A DNA stretch of 10,997 bases from an uncultured Rhodobacter sp. (GTDB lineage Bacteria > Pseudomonadota > Alphaproteobacteria > Rhodobacterales > Rhodobacteraceae): the NCBI GenBank assembly GCA_937901435.1, contig CALGTJ010000074.1, forward strand, positions 1 to 10,997, read 5' to 3'. Made by a program: the position numbers and the translations under genes. This document shows, in pieces, positions 6,886-10,997 of this stretch. The notes under the pieces were generated by a model. It was not told the origin of the DNA, did no database searches, and worked only from the letters and a program-made list of their open reading frames with translations. Within the stretch, counting starts at the first letter, position 1. The number at the start of each line of letters is the position of its first letter.

Positions 6886-7365
6886 TCAATTGTTTTTGTA
6901 ACAACTCAGCCGAGGCAACACAGCCTCTGTGCTTTGTGGTGACACCTCGTGCCAGTGTAACCCGTTGTTTATCGTAAAGCGCATCTGTTCTGCCGCAACA
7001 ATGCGATCAAGCAAACCCTCCGGCACGGCGCGTCGGATGCCTTCGAGCGAGCGATAGACCAGAGGACCAAGACGCAGTCTGGTATCGGTGCCGTTTTCCG
7101 TCAAGTCCATGGTGAGCGAGGATTTTTGAGCGTCGCTTTCCTGAAACACGACCTGAAAGACCGGTTTCTTGGTGCCAACCCCCTGACACGTCAGACGGAA
7201 CTGATCGCCATTGGGCAGATCTATGATGAAATACTCAAGCGTCATCGAAGTCGTTTCATCAAAAGCAAGCTTTCGAACCGAATCGCGCCATTCAAGCTGG
7301 TTTGCGCTGGCAGATGTGACAATACCCAACCCCAGCAAAACGGCAAAAACGGTGCGAAGGATCAA
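6886..7365 (-). CDS. Secreted/periplasmic protein of unknown function
   Basis: A 159-aa protein from TTG 7365. Residues 1-21 are a clear signal peptide (basic Arg4, a hydrophobic core FAVLLGLGIV, then TSASA before the predicted cut ahead of NQLEW). The mature ~138-residue domain is strand-rich and has just two cysteines, C60 (RLTCQG) and C155 (RLSCYKNN), likely a disulfide in the periplasm. No catalytic motif or known domain is recognised. The start rests on three facts: the signal peptide begins exactly here, GGGGGG lies 8 bases upstream, and the TTG overlaps the stop of the 34-codon hydA-like ORF as TTGA, implying coupled translation. A longer frame extends upstream to 7746, but that part is out of frame with the better genes there and looks random. 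It sits between the two pathway enzymes and ends 17 bases before hydA. Confidence 0.72.
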   Translation of the reverse strand: MILRTVFAVLLGLGIVTSASANQLEWRDSVRKLAFDETTSMTLEYFIIDLPNGDQFRLTCQGVGTKKPVFQVVFQESDAQKSSLTMDLTENGTDTRLRLGPLVYRSLEGIRRAVPEGLLDRIVAAEQMRFTINNGLHWHEVSPQSTEAVLPRLSCYKNN

Positions 7366-7466
7366 TTTACAATCCCCCCGGTCACAACCACACCCGTGAC
7401 CAGCACATCCCCCTTGCAGGTCAGATCTGCCGAAACGATGGTTCCGTGTTTGACGACTGTCGCCAT
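7362..7466 (-). pseudogene. Truncated copy of the hydA 5' end (34 codons), possibly acting as a leader ORF
   Basis: A 34-codon ORF with product MATVVKHGTIVSADLTCKGD and then VLVTGVVVTGGIVN. It lines up with the start of the intact dihydropyrimidinase, MPTTVIKNGTVVTADLTYKAD then VLIEGGVITQ, with one codon fewer after the Met. Most positions are identical or conservative, and the DNA 'GCAGATCTGACC' block resembles 'GCGGATCTGACC' in hydA. It then stops where hydA continues for another ~450 codons. It keeps its own ATG with AGGGAG upstream, as hydA does, so the ribosome site seems to have been copied too. It is too short to fold as an amidohydrolase. Its TGA overlaps the TTG start of the secreted-protein gene, so it may now serve to deliver ribosomes to that gene. 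It begins 24 bases after the 76-aa membrane protein. Confidence 0.75.
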
Positions 7467-7490
7467 GGTCTTGTCTCCCTGTCGTTGCGG

Positions 7491-7721
7491 TTACGCTTGG
7501 TCCACATCCATTGATTTTTTGCCCTCGACCTTCCGGTTGTGCCGAAGACCCAGAACAGCCATGACGGCTGCCCCGAAAAGGCCGGGTAAAAAAGCGTACC
7601 CCGCCGCCTCGCCCGCGTTTTTCGCATCGGAATTGGTCGCATAAAACAGCCCGAACAGAACCACAAAGCCCACAAATGCGGCCAGCCACACCGGGTAGCG
7701 TCTTGTTAGAAGGCTGTTCAT
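7491..7721 (-). CDS. Small two-TM membrane protein, function unknown
   Basis: A 76-aa protein. The short N-terminus (MNSLLTRRYP) is basic. TM1 is about 11-27 (VWLAAFVGFVVLFGLFY) and TM2 about 42-60 (YAFLPGLFGAAVMAVLGL). A charged tail follows (RHNRKVEGKKSMDVDQA). The basic residues on both ends suggest both termini in the cytoplasm. ATG 7721 has AAGGTG 5 bases upstream; an open extension to 7853 has no ribosome site and overlaps the preceding gene. It follows the 216-aa coiled-coil protein by 76 bases (with a CAGCC-GCTT-GGCTG hairpin in the gap at about 7755-7768). I do not recognise the family. Confidence 0.65.
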   Translation of the reverse strand: MNSLLTRRYPVWLAAFVGFVVLFGLFYATNSDAKNAGEAAGYAFLPGLFGAAVMAVLGLRHNRKVEGKKSMDVDQA

Positions 7722-7797
7722 GCCGACACCTTGAGCCATTGGGCACAGATCCGCAGCCAAGCGGCTGATCCGATGTGTTTGATGTGGATCCCCGAGG

Positions 7798-8448
7798 TCA
7801 TGCGTTTTGCGTCTCTGCCATTGCCTCGCGCGCGGCAAACCGTGCCTTGGCAAGCTCGACCCGTTTCATTTCCAGATCGACGGCCAGCATGTCCTCTTCT
7901 ATCTTTCGCTTTCCACCGCCCACGAAAAAAAGCAGCAAAGAGATCAGGCCCGACCCAATGCCGCCAATGGCAGAGATCAGCCCCGACACCTCTTCAAGGA
8001 TCGGCGGAATCAAGATGTCGGCCTCGCCCGGATCCTTTTCGGCCCGGCCAAAAATCGCGATATAGATGGCGTCGCGGGCCTCGGCGCGCTCTGCTGGATT
8101 GGCGGCGTCGATCATGCGCAGCAAGCCGTCCTGAACAATCGCCCCCTCGGGAAACTTGGGCCGCGTGCCCGCAAGATCGGCGTTTATATTTTGCAAGAGG
8201 GTCTCGCGGGTTTGCCTGTCGTCTGCGTCAACCACCTGTTGCAGGATCTCGCGCGTCTCAAAGCTGTCCAAGGTCCTGTAAAACTCTTGCTCACGATCAT
8301 AGGTCGCGAACAATTGGGTCTGGGACGACGCCAGGCGCGTTTCGAGATCGTCAATCTTTGCCTGCGCAAGATAGGCCGCATAGCCCACCATGACGATGGC
8401 CACACAGGCCAGAACCAAAGCGGCGACCAGTTGCAGGCTGCGGTTCAC
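7798..8448 (-). CDS. Membrane-anchored coiled-coil protein, function unknown
   Basis: A 216-aa protein. TM1 is at about 6-29 (LQLVAALVLACVAIVMVGYAAYLA). A mostly helical, acidic middle section follows (about 30-150, heptad-like KIDDLETRLASSQTQL and many Glu/Asp/Arg). TM2 is at about 156-177 (GLISAIGGIGSGLISLLLFFV). A basic break (GGGKRK) leads to a C-terminal charged helix (182-213) likely to form a coiled coil. The middle section is probably periplasmic, with both ends cytoplasmic. GTG 8448 is chosen because it overlaps the hydrolase stop as GTGA and places the TM1 signal near the N-terminus. ATG 8511 would add about 21 low-complexity residues read through the hydrolase C-terminus. No domain is recognised. 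Its place between hydrolase and dihydropyrimidinase genes suggests co-expression, not a known catalytic role. Confidence 0.7.
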   Translation of the reverse strand: MNRSLQLVAALVLACVAIVMVGYAAYLAQAKIDDLETRLASSQTQLFATYDREQEFYRTLDSFETREILQQVVDADDRQTRETLLQNINADLAGTRPKFPEGAIVQDGLLRMIDAANPAERAEARDAIYIAIFGRAEKDPGEADILIPPILEEVSGLISAIGGIGSGLISLLLFFVGGGKRKIEEDMLAVDLEMKRVELAKARFAAREAMAETQNA

Positions 8449-9698
8449 TCTGCAATTCCCGCCGTTTCGACCACCGCATGCATCAGCACGTCTGCCCCCG
8501 CCATGGCCCATTCACGCGTGATTTCCTCGGCCTCGTTGTGCGACAGCCCATCCACGCAGGGGCACATGACCATGGCTGTGGGCGCAACGCGGTTGATCCA
8601 GCAGGCGTCGTGGCCCGCGCCTGAAACGATGTTCTGGTGTGAATACCCAAGGCGTTCGGCGGCGTTGCGGATGGCAGTAACGCAGCTTTCATCGAAGGCC
8701 ACCGGATCAAACCCACCGACCTTTTCGAACGATACCGAAAGGCCCATCTGCCCACAGATCTCTGACGCCCCAAGGCGCAGTTTGTTTTCCATATCCTTGA
8801 TGACACTCAGATCCGGAGAGCGGAAATCGACCGTAAACACCACGCGGCCGGGGATCACGTTGCGCGAGTTGGGAAAGACATCGATATGACCCGCCGCGCC
8901 CAGACCGTTCGGTGCATGAGACCATGCGATCTGATCGACCAGTTCCAGCACCCGCGCCATGCCGAGGCCTGCGTTCTTGCGCATGGGCATGGGGGTTGAT
9001 CCGGTGTGACTGTCTTTGCCCTCAATGGTCACTTGCGTCCACTACAGACCTTGCCCATGGGTGACAACGCCGATGTCTTTGCCCTCGGCCTCTAGGATCG
9101 GCCCCTGTTCGATGTGCAACTCAAAGAAGGCGTGCATCTTGCGCGCGCCAACCTCTTCTTCGCCGCGCCAGCCGATGCGTTTCAACTCATCGCCGAATTT
9201 CTTGCCCTCGGCGTCCACCCGGTCATAGGCCCAGTCCTGCGTATGGATGCCAGCGAACACACCGGACGACAGCATGGCCGGGGCATAGCGCGTACCCTCT
9301 TCGTTGGTGAAATTGGCCACGACGATGGGGTGCTTGGTCTTGATGTCGAGGTCGTTGAGCGTACGGATGATTTCCAGCGCGCCCAGAACGCCCAGAACGC
9401 CATCGTATTTGCCCCCGGTCGGCTGAGTGTCCAGATGGCTGCCCACATAGACCGGCAGCGCGTCAGGGTCTGTGCCCTCGCGACGGGCAAACATATTACC
9501 CATCTGATCGAGGCCCATGGTCATCCCCGCCGCCTCGCACCAGCTTTGGAACAGCGCGCGCCCCTCGGCATCCTCATCGGTCAGCGTCTGGCGATTGTTG
9601 CCGCCTGCGATGCCGGGGCCGATCTTGGCCATTTCCATCAGCGAATCCCAGAGGCGGTCACTGTTGATTTTCAGGTTCTGACCCGGTGCGGATGACAT
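8445..9698 (-). pseudogene. hyuC: N-carbamoyl-amino-acid hydrolase / beta-ureidopropionase (M20 family), interrupted by an in-frame TAG
   Basis: Reading through one TAG at 9042-9044, this frame gives a full-length 417-residue Zn-dependent amidohydrolase of the L-carbamoylase/beta-ureidopropionase/allantoate amidohydrolase group. It would convert N-carbamoyl-beta-alanine to beta-alanine, CO2 and ammonia, the step after dihydropyrimidinase. Everything else is intact: H88 (YVGSHLDTQPTGGKYDG), D99, E133/E134 (FTNEEGTRY), H195 (ELHIEQGP), H231 in the lid domain (KDSHTGSTPM), H363 (SGAGHDA) and H387 (DGLSHNEAE). TAG replaces codon 219, directly before a TGG, where relatives I recall have 'GLWW'; TGG to TAG is a single change. 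The first part (218 aa, 9042-9698) lacks the lid and the last metal ligand. The second could only restart at GTG 9032, which has no ribosome site. ATG 9698 has AAGGAAG. It follows the cupin by 11 bases. Sequencing error or suppression are the alternatives to a true pseudogene. Confidence 0.9.
9042..9044 (-). other. In-frame amber codon within the carbamoyl hydrolase gene
   Basis: The minus strand reads GGT CTG TAG TGG ACG CAA GTG ACC, giving G-L-stop-W-T-Q-V-T. The frame on both sides is the same and homology continues without a gap, so this is a nonsense substitution, not a frameshift. The replaced residue is inferred to be Trp. Confidence 0.92.
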
Positions 9699-9709
9699 GG
9701 CGTACTTCC

Positions 9710-9997
9710 TTATTTCAGTTCGACCTCGACAAAGCTCATCACAGCCTCGCCGTCATTGATCACATTATGTTCGACGCCCGTATCGCGCCGATAGCTGGTG
9801 CCTGCGGGGATCGTCACGCGGTTCACCTCGCCGCCCGGCAATTCCAGTGCCATGTGACAATCGGTGAGCGTGGTGATCACGTAATCCATGCCATGCACAT
9901 GCCAGCCAGTCTCTGCCCCCGGCGCGAAATCGAACCGCGTCACCCGTACGCGGGCGTCGTCGATCATCGTCGTGGCCTGTGCTGCCTGTCGTGTCAT
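9710..9997 (-). CDS. Small single-domain cupin protein
   Basis: A 95-aa protein, essentially one cupin beta-barrel. Motif 1 is 'PGAETGWHVHGMDYVITTLTDCHMALELPGG', with H33 and H35 as metal-ligand candidates; D38 stands where the family usually has a glutamate. Motif 2 is 'IPAGTSYRRDTGVEHNVINDG', with H77 as the third histidine. Such small cupins bind a metal and act as isomerases, dioxygenases or ligand sensors; none can be assigned here. ATG 9997 has GAGGGG close upstream; the in-frame TTG at 10033 lies within the operator and is rejected. It is the first gene of the operon, 28 bases downstream of the RutR palindrome and 11 bases before the hydrolase gene. Being first under RutR control, it may deal with a product or by-product of pyrimidine breakdown, which is inference. 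Confidence 0.85.
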   Translation of the reverse strand: MTRQAAQATTMIDDARVRVTRFDFAPGAETGWHVHGMDYVITTLTDCHMALELPGGEVNRVTIPAGTSYRRDTGVEHNVINDGEAVMSFVEVELK

Positions 9998-10025
9998 GCT
10001 GCCCCTCGCAATTGGCCCAAAGAGT

Positions 10026-10041
10026 TTGACCAAATGGTCAG
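10026..10041. promoter_or_regulatory. RutR operator (palindrome TTGACCAAATGGTCAG)
   Basis: The site matches the Escherichia coli RutR consensus TTGACCANNTGGTCAA at 13 of 14 defined positions; only the last A is G. It lies in the 132-bp region between rutR and the cupin gene. On the minus strand it follows immediately after a possible -10 and covers the expected transcription start. On the plus strand its TTGACC could also be the -35 of rutR, which would give autorepression. No second match was seen elsewhere in the window, in keeping with one operator for the whole unit. Confidence 0.85.
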
Positions 10042-10045
10042 GAAC

Positions 10046-10073
10046 ACGCTACCACGGAGCAAAGGCCAGTCAA
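10046..10073 (-). promoter_or_regulatory. Possible sigma70 promoter of the catabolic operon
   Basis: On the minus strand TTGACT (plus 10068-10073) is a good -35. After 16 bases comes TAGCGT (plus 10046-10051), a -10 matching three of six positions including the first two and last. The start would fall near 10039, inside the RutR palindrome, so a bound repressor would block it. The -10 is weak, so this is a best guess. Confidence 0.4.
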
Positions 10074-10129
10074 GGCTTTCACGAAGACACGGGGCCCATA
10101 TGCCGTATCACGCAGCGGAAAGGATCAAA

Positions 10130-10747
10130 ATGCAGGCACCGCCCCAGCGCACGCGCATTCAGGAAAAGAACATTTCCGCGATTCTCGATGCCGCGCTGGA
10201 TGTGTTTTCGCAAAGCGGATTTCGTGGCGCGACACTGGATCAGATCGCAAAGGCGGCAGGCCTGTCCAAGCCAAATCTGCTGTATTATTTCGCCTCCAAA
10301 GAGGCGATTCATGTCGCGCTTTTGGCAGAGCTTCTGGACCTGTGGCTTGATCCCTTGCGCGCACTGGATCCAGAGGGCGACCCGGTGCAAGAGATCGTCG
10401 ATTACGCCCTGCGCAAACTGGACATGGCACGCGATTTACCCCGCGAAAGCCGTCTTTTTGCCAATGAAATCGTGCAGGGCGCGCCGCGTATTCTGGATAA
10501 GATCGAAGGCCCGCTCAAAGAACTTGTCGATGAGAAAGCGGCACTGATCACCGCATGGATCGCCGAAAATCGCCTTTCAAAAACAGACCCTTACCACCTG
10601 ATCTTTTCAATCTGGGCGACGACCCAGCACTATGCGGATTTCGATGTGCAGGTCCGTGGCATCCTGCGCCCGAAAGGAGATGCGCATTTCAAGGATGCCG
10701 CTGCCTTTTTAAGCGCCTTCTACCGTTGCGCGATAAGCCCCCCTTAA
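10130..10747 (+). CDS. rutR: TetR-family pyrimidine-responsive repressor RutR
   Basis: A 205-aa repressor with an N-terminal TetR helix-turn-helix (about 26-58: FSQSGFRGATLDQIAKAAGL then SKPNLLYYFASKEAI). The ligand/dimer domain closely follows E. coli RutR: 'LLDLWLDPL' with W72 at the position of the uracil-contacting W77, 'ESRLFANEIVQGAP', 'ELVDEKAALI' and 'DPYHLIFSIWATTQHYADF'. RutR binds uracil or thymine, which releases it from TTGACCANNTGGTCAA. In E. coli it controls the rut genes; here it stands beside reductive-pathway genes, as is known for alphaproteobacteria. ATG 10130 is preceded by GGAAAGGA at ideal spacing. ATG 10100 is in frame but has a poor site, and the frame further upstream to 9686 is a shadow of other genes. 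It is transcribed divergently from the operon, with the operator between them. Confidence 0.95.
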   Translation: MQAPPQRTRIQEKNISAILDAALDVFSQSGFRGATLDQIAKAAGLSKPNLLYYFASKEAIHVALLAELLDLWLDPLRALDPEGDPVQEIVDYALRKLDMARDLPRESRLFANEIVQGAPRILDKIEGPLKELVDEKAALITAWIAENRLSKTDPYHLIFSIWATTQHYADFDVQVRGILRPKGDAHFKDAAAFLSAFYRCAISPP

Positions 10748-10997
10748 CCAAGCTTACAGATTTCTATGCCATTTAAAGCTTTTGTAATGTATTGATCGTG
10801 CGTCTGAGGTGGGGCTTCAGGAGTGGTGATATGGTTGATCTCAGAGGGATGTCCCCCGCCTATATGGGTAATATGACGTTTCACAGTGTGACCGATCCGT
10901 CCGCGAAGAAAACGCCAGAAATTGACGATAGCAAAGCCGCGTCCGTAATTACTCACCCCCCATTTTGAGAGTGTGCGTCTCAGGCGAGGGTTTGGTT
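10748..10997. other. Right-edge region after rutR, mostly non-coding
   Basis: AT-richer than the rest up to about 10796. AAGCTT at 10750-10755 and again near 10776-10781 could form a weak stem with a ~20-base loop and T's after it, but it is not a convincing terminator. Two similar direct sequences, GTGCGTCTGAGGTGGGG (10798-10814) and GTGCGTCTCAGGCGAGGG (10973-10990), lie 175 bases apart. Apart from the 45-codon ORF nothing else is supported. Confidence 0.4.
10831..10968 (+). CDS. Possible small protein, 45 aa, unknown
   Basis: ATG 10831 has CAGGAG 7 bases upstream, and the frame runs to TGA at 10966-10968. The product starts MVDLRGMSPAYMGNMTFHSV and ends KAASVITHPPF. It is polar, without a membrane segment or recognised motif. 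The ribosome site is the main support. It could be the start of a gene damaged by a frameshift, or a leader to a gene beyond the window edge. A 70-codon frame on the other strand (10744-10956) covers the same bases but has no ribosome site. Confidence 0.35.
   Translation: MVDLRGMSPAYMGNMTFHSVTDPSAKKTPEIDDSKAASVITHPPF

Noticed and set aside
6158..6901. 247-codon plus-strand frame
   Set aside because: Lies wholly antisense to the dihydropyrimidinase gene; His/Arg-rich, no recognisable motif.
7366..7746. N-terminal extension of the secreted-protein frame
   Set aside because: Signal peptide begins at TTG 7365; the upstream part is out of frame with the 76-aa protein and hydA-like ORF and has no features.
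7807..8889. 360-codon plus-strand frame
   Set aside because: Antisense to two better-supported genes, no domain, composition typical of a GC-rich shadow.
9042..9044. Pyrrolysine or programmed recoding at the TAG
   Set aside because: No family precedent, no pyrrolysine context expected in this group of bacteria, and Trp is the expected residue; a nonsense mutation or error is simpler.
9686..10129. Upstream extension of the rutR frame (148 codons)
   Set aside because: Overlaps the cupin gene and operator on the other strand; homology to RutR begins only after ATG 10130, which has the ribosome site.
10744..10956. 70-codon minus-strand frame at the right edge
   Set aside because: No ribosome site and no recognisable domain; the plus-strand 45-codon ORF has better initiation signals.

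Overview
The window looks like chromosomal DNA of an alphaproteobacterium, most likely Rhodobacterales (Roseobacter/Rhodobacter type). Supporting signs are the GC-rich codon use, frequent GTG/TTG starts with strong Shine-Dalgarno sequences, a RutR-type regulator with an alphaproteobacterial gene order, and a GC-rich hairpin element of a kind I recall from between genes in this order. No phage, insertion sequence, CRISPR, rRNA or tRNA was seen.

Almost the whole window (about 9997 down to 752, minus strand) reads as one long transcription unit for reductive pyrimidine or hydantoin-type catabolism. In transcription order it holds: a small cupin; an N-carbamoyl-amino-acid hydrolase/beta-ureidopropionase gene cut by one in-frame amber codon; a 216-aa two-TM coiled-coil protein; a 76-aa membrane protein; a 34-codon ORF that is a copy of the 5' end of the hydantoinase gene; a 159-aa secreted protein whose TTG start overlaps the stop of that copy; an intact dihydropyrimidinase; an ABC ATPase; an 81-aa membrane protein; a GNAT acetyltransferase; two ABC permeases; and an NMT1/THI5-type periplasmic binding protein. 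A rho-independent terminator at 752-782 closes the unit. Several junctions are 4-base start/stop overlaps (ATGA, GTGA, TTGA), and most other gaps are short.

Divergently transcribed at 10130-10747 is rutR, which encodes a uracil-sensing TetR-family repressor. The 132-bp region between rutR and the cupin contains a near-perfect RutR palindrome (10026-10041). It overlaps the predicted start of the catabolic transcript and may also affect rutR's own promoter. The inferred logic is: pyrimidine ligand binds RutR, the long operon is released, the ABC system imports the ureide or pyrimidine, dihydropyrimidinase opens the ring, and the carbamoyl hydrolase finishes. That last enzyme appears broken in this sequence. 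The dihydropyrimidine dehydrogenase that should feed the pathway is not in the window.

At the left edge (58-807, plus) is a gene resembling CrtA-type proteins. It converges on the operon, and its reading frame runs straight through the operon's terminator. At the right edge (10748-10997) only a 45-codon ORF with a good ribosome site and a short direct repeat are visible.

The most interesting points are the amber-interrupted hydrolase, the duplicated hydA 5' end next to a secreted-protein gene of unknown function, the uncharacterised membrane/secreted proteins lodged between the two catabolic enzymes, and the structured element between the permease genes.
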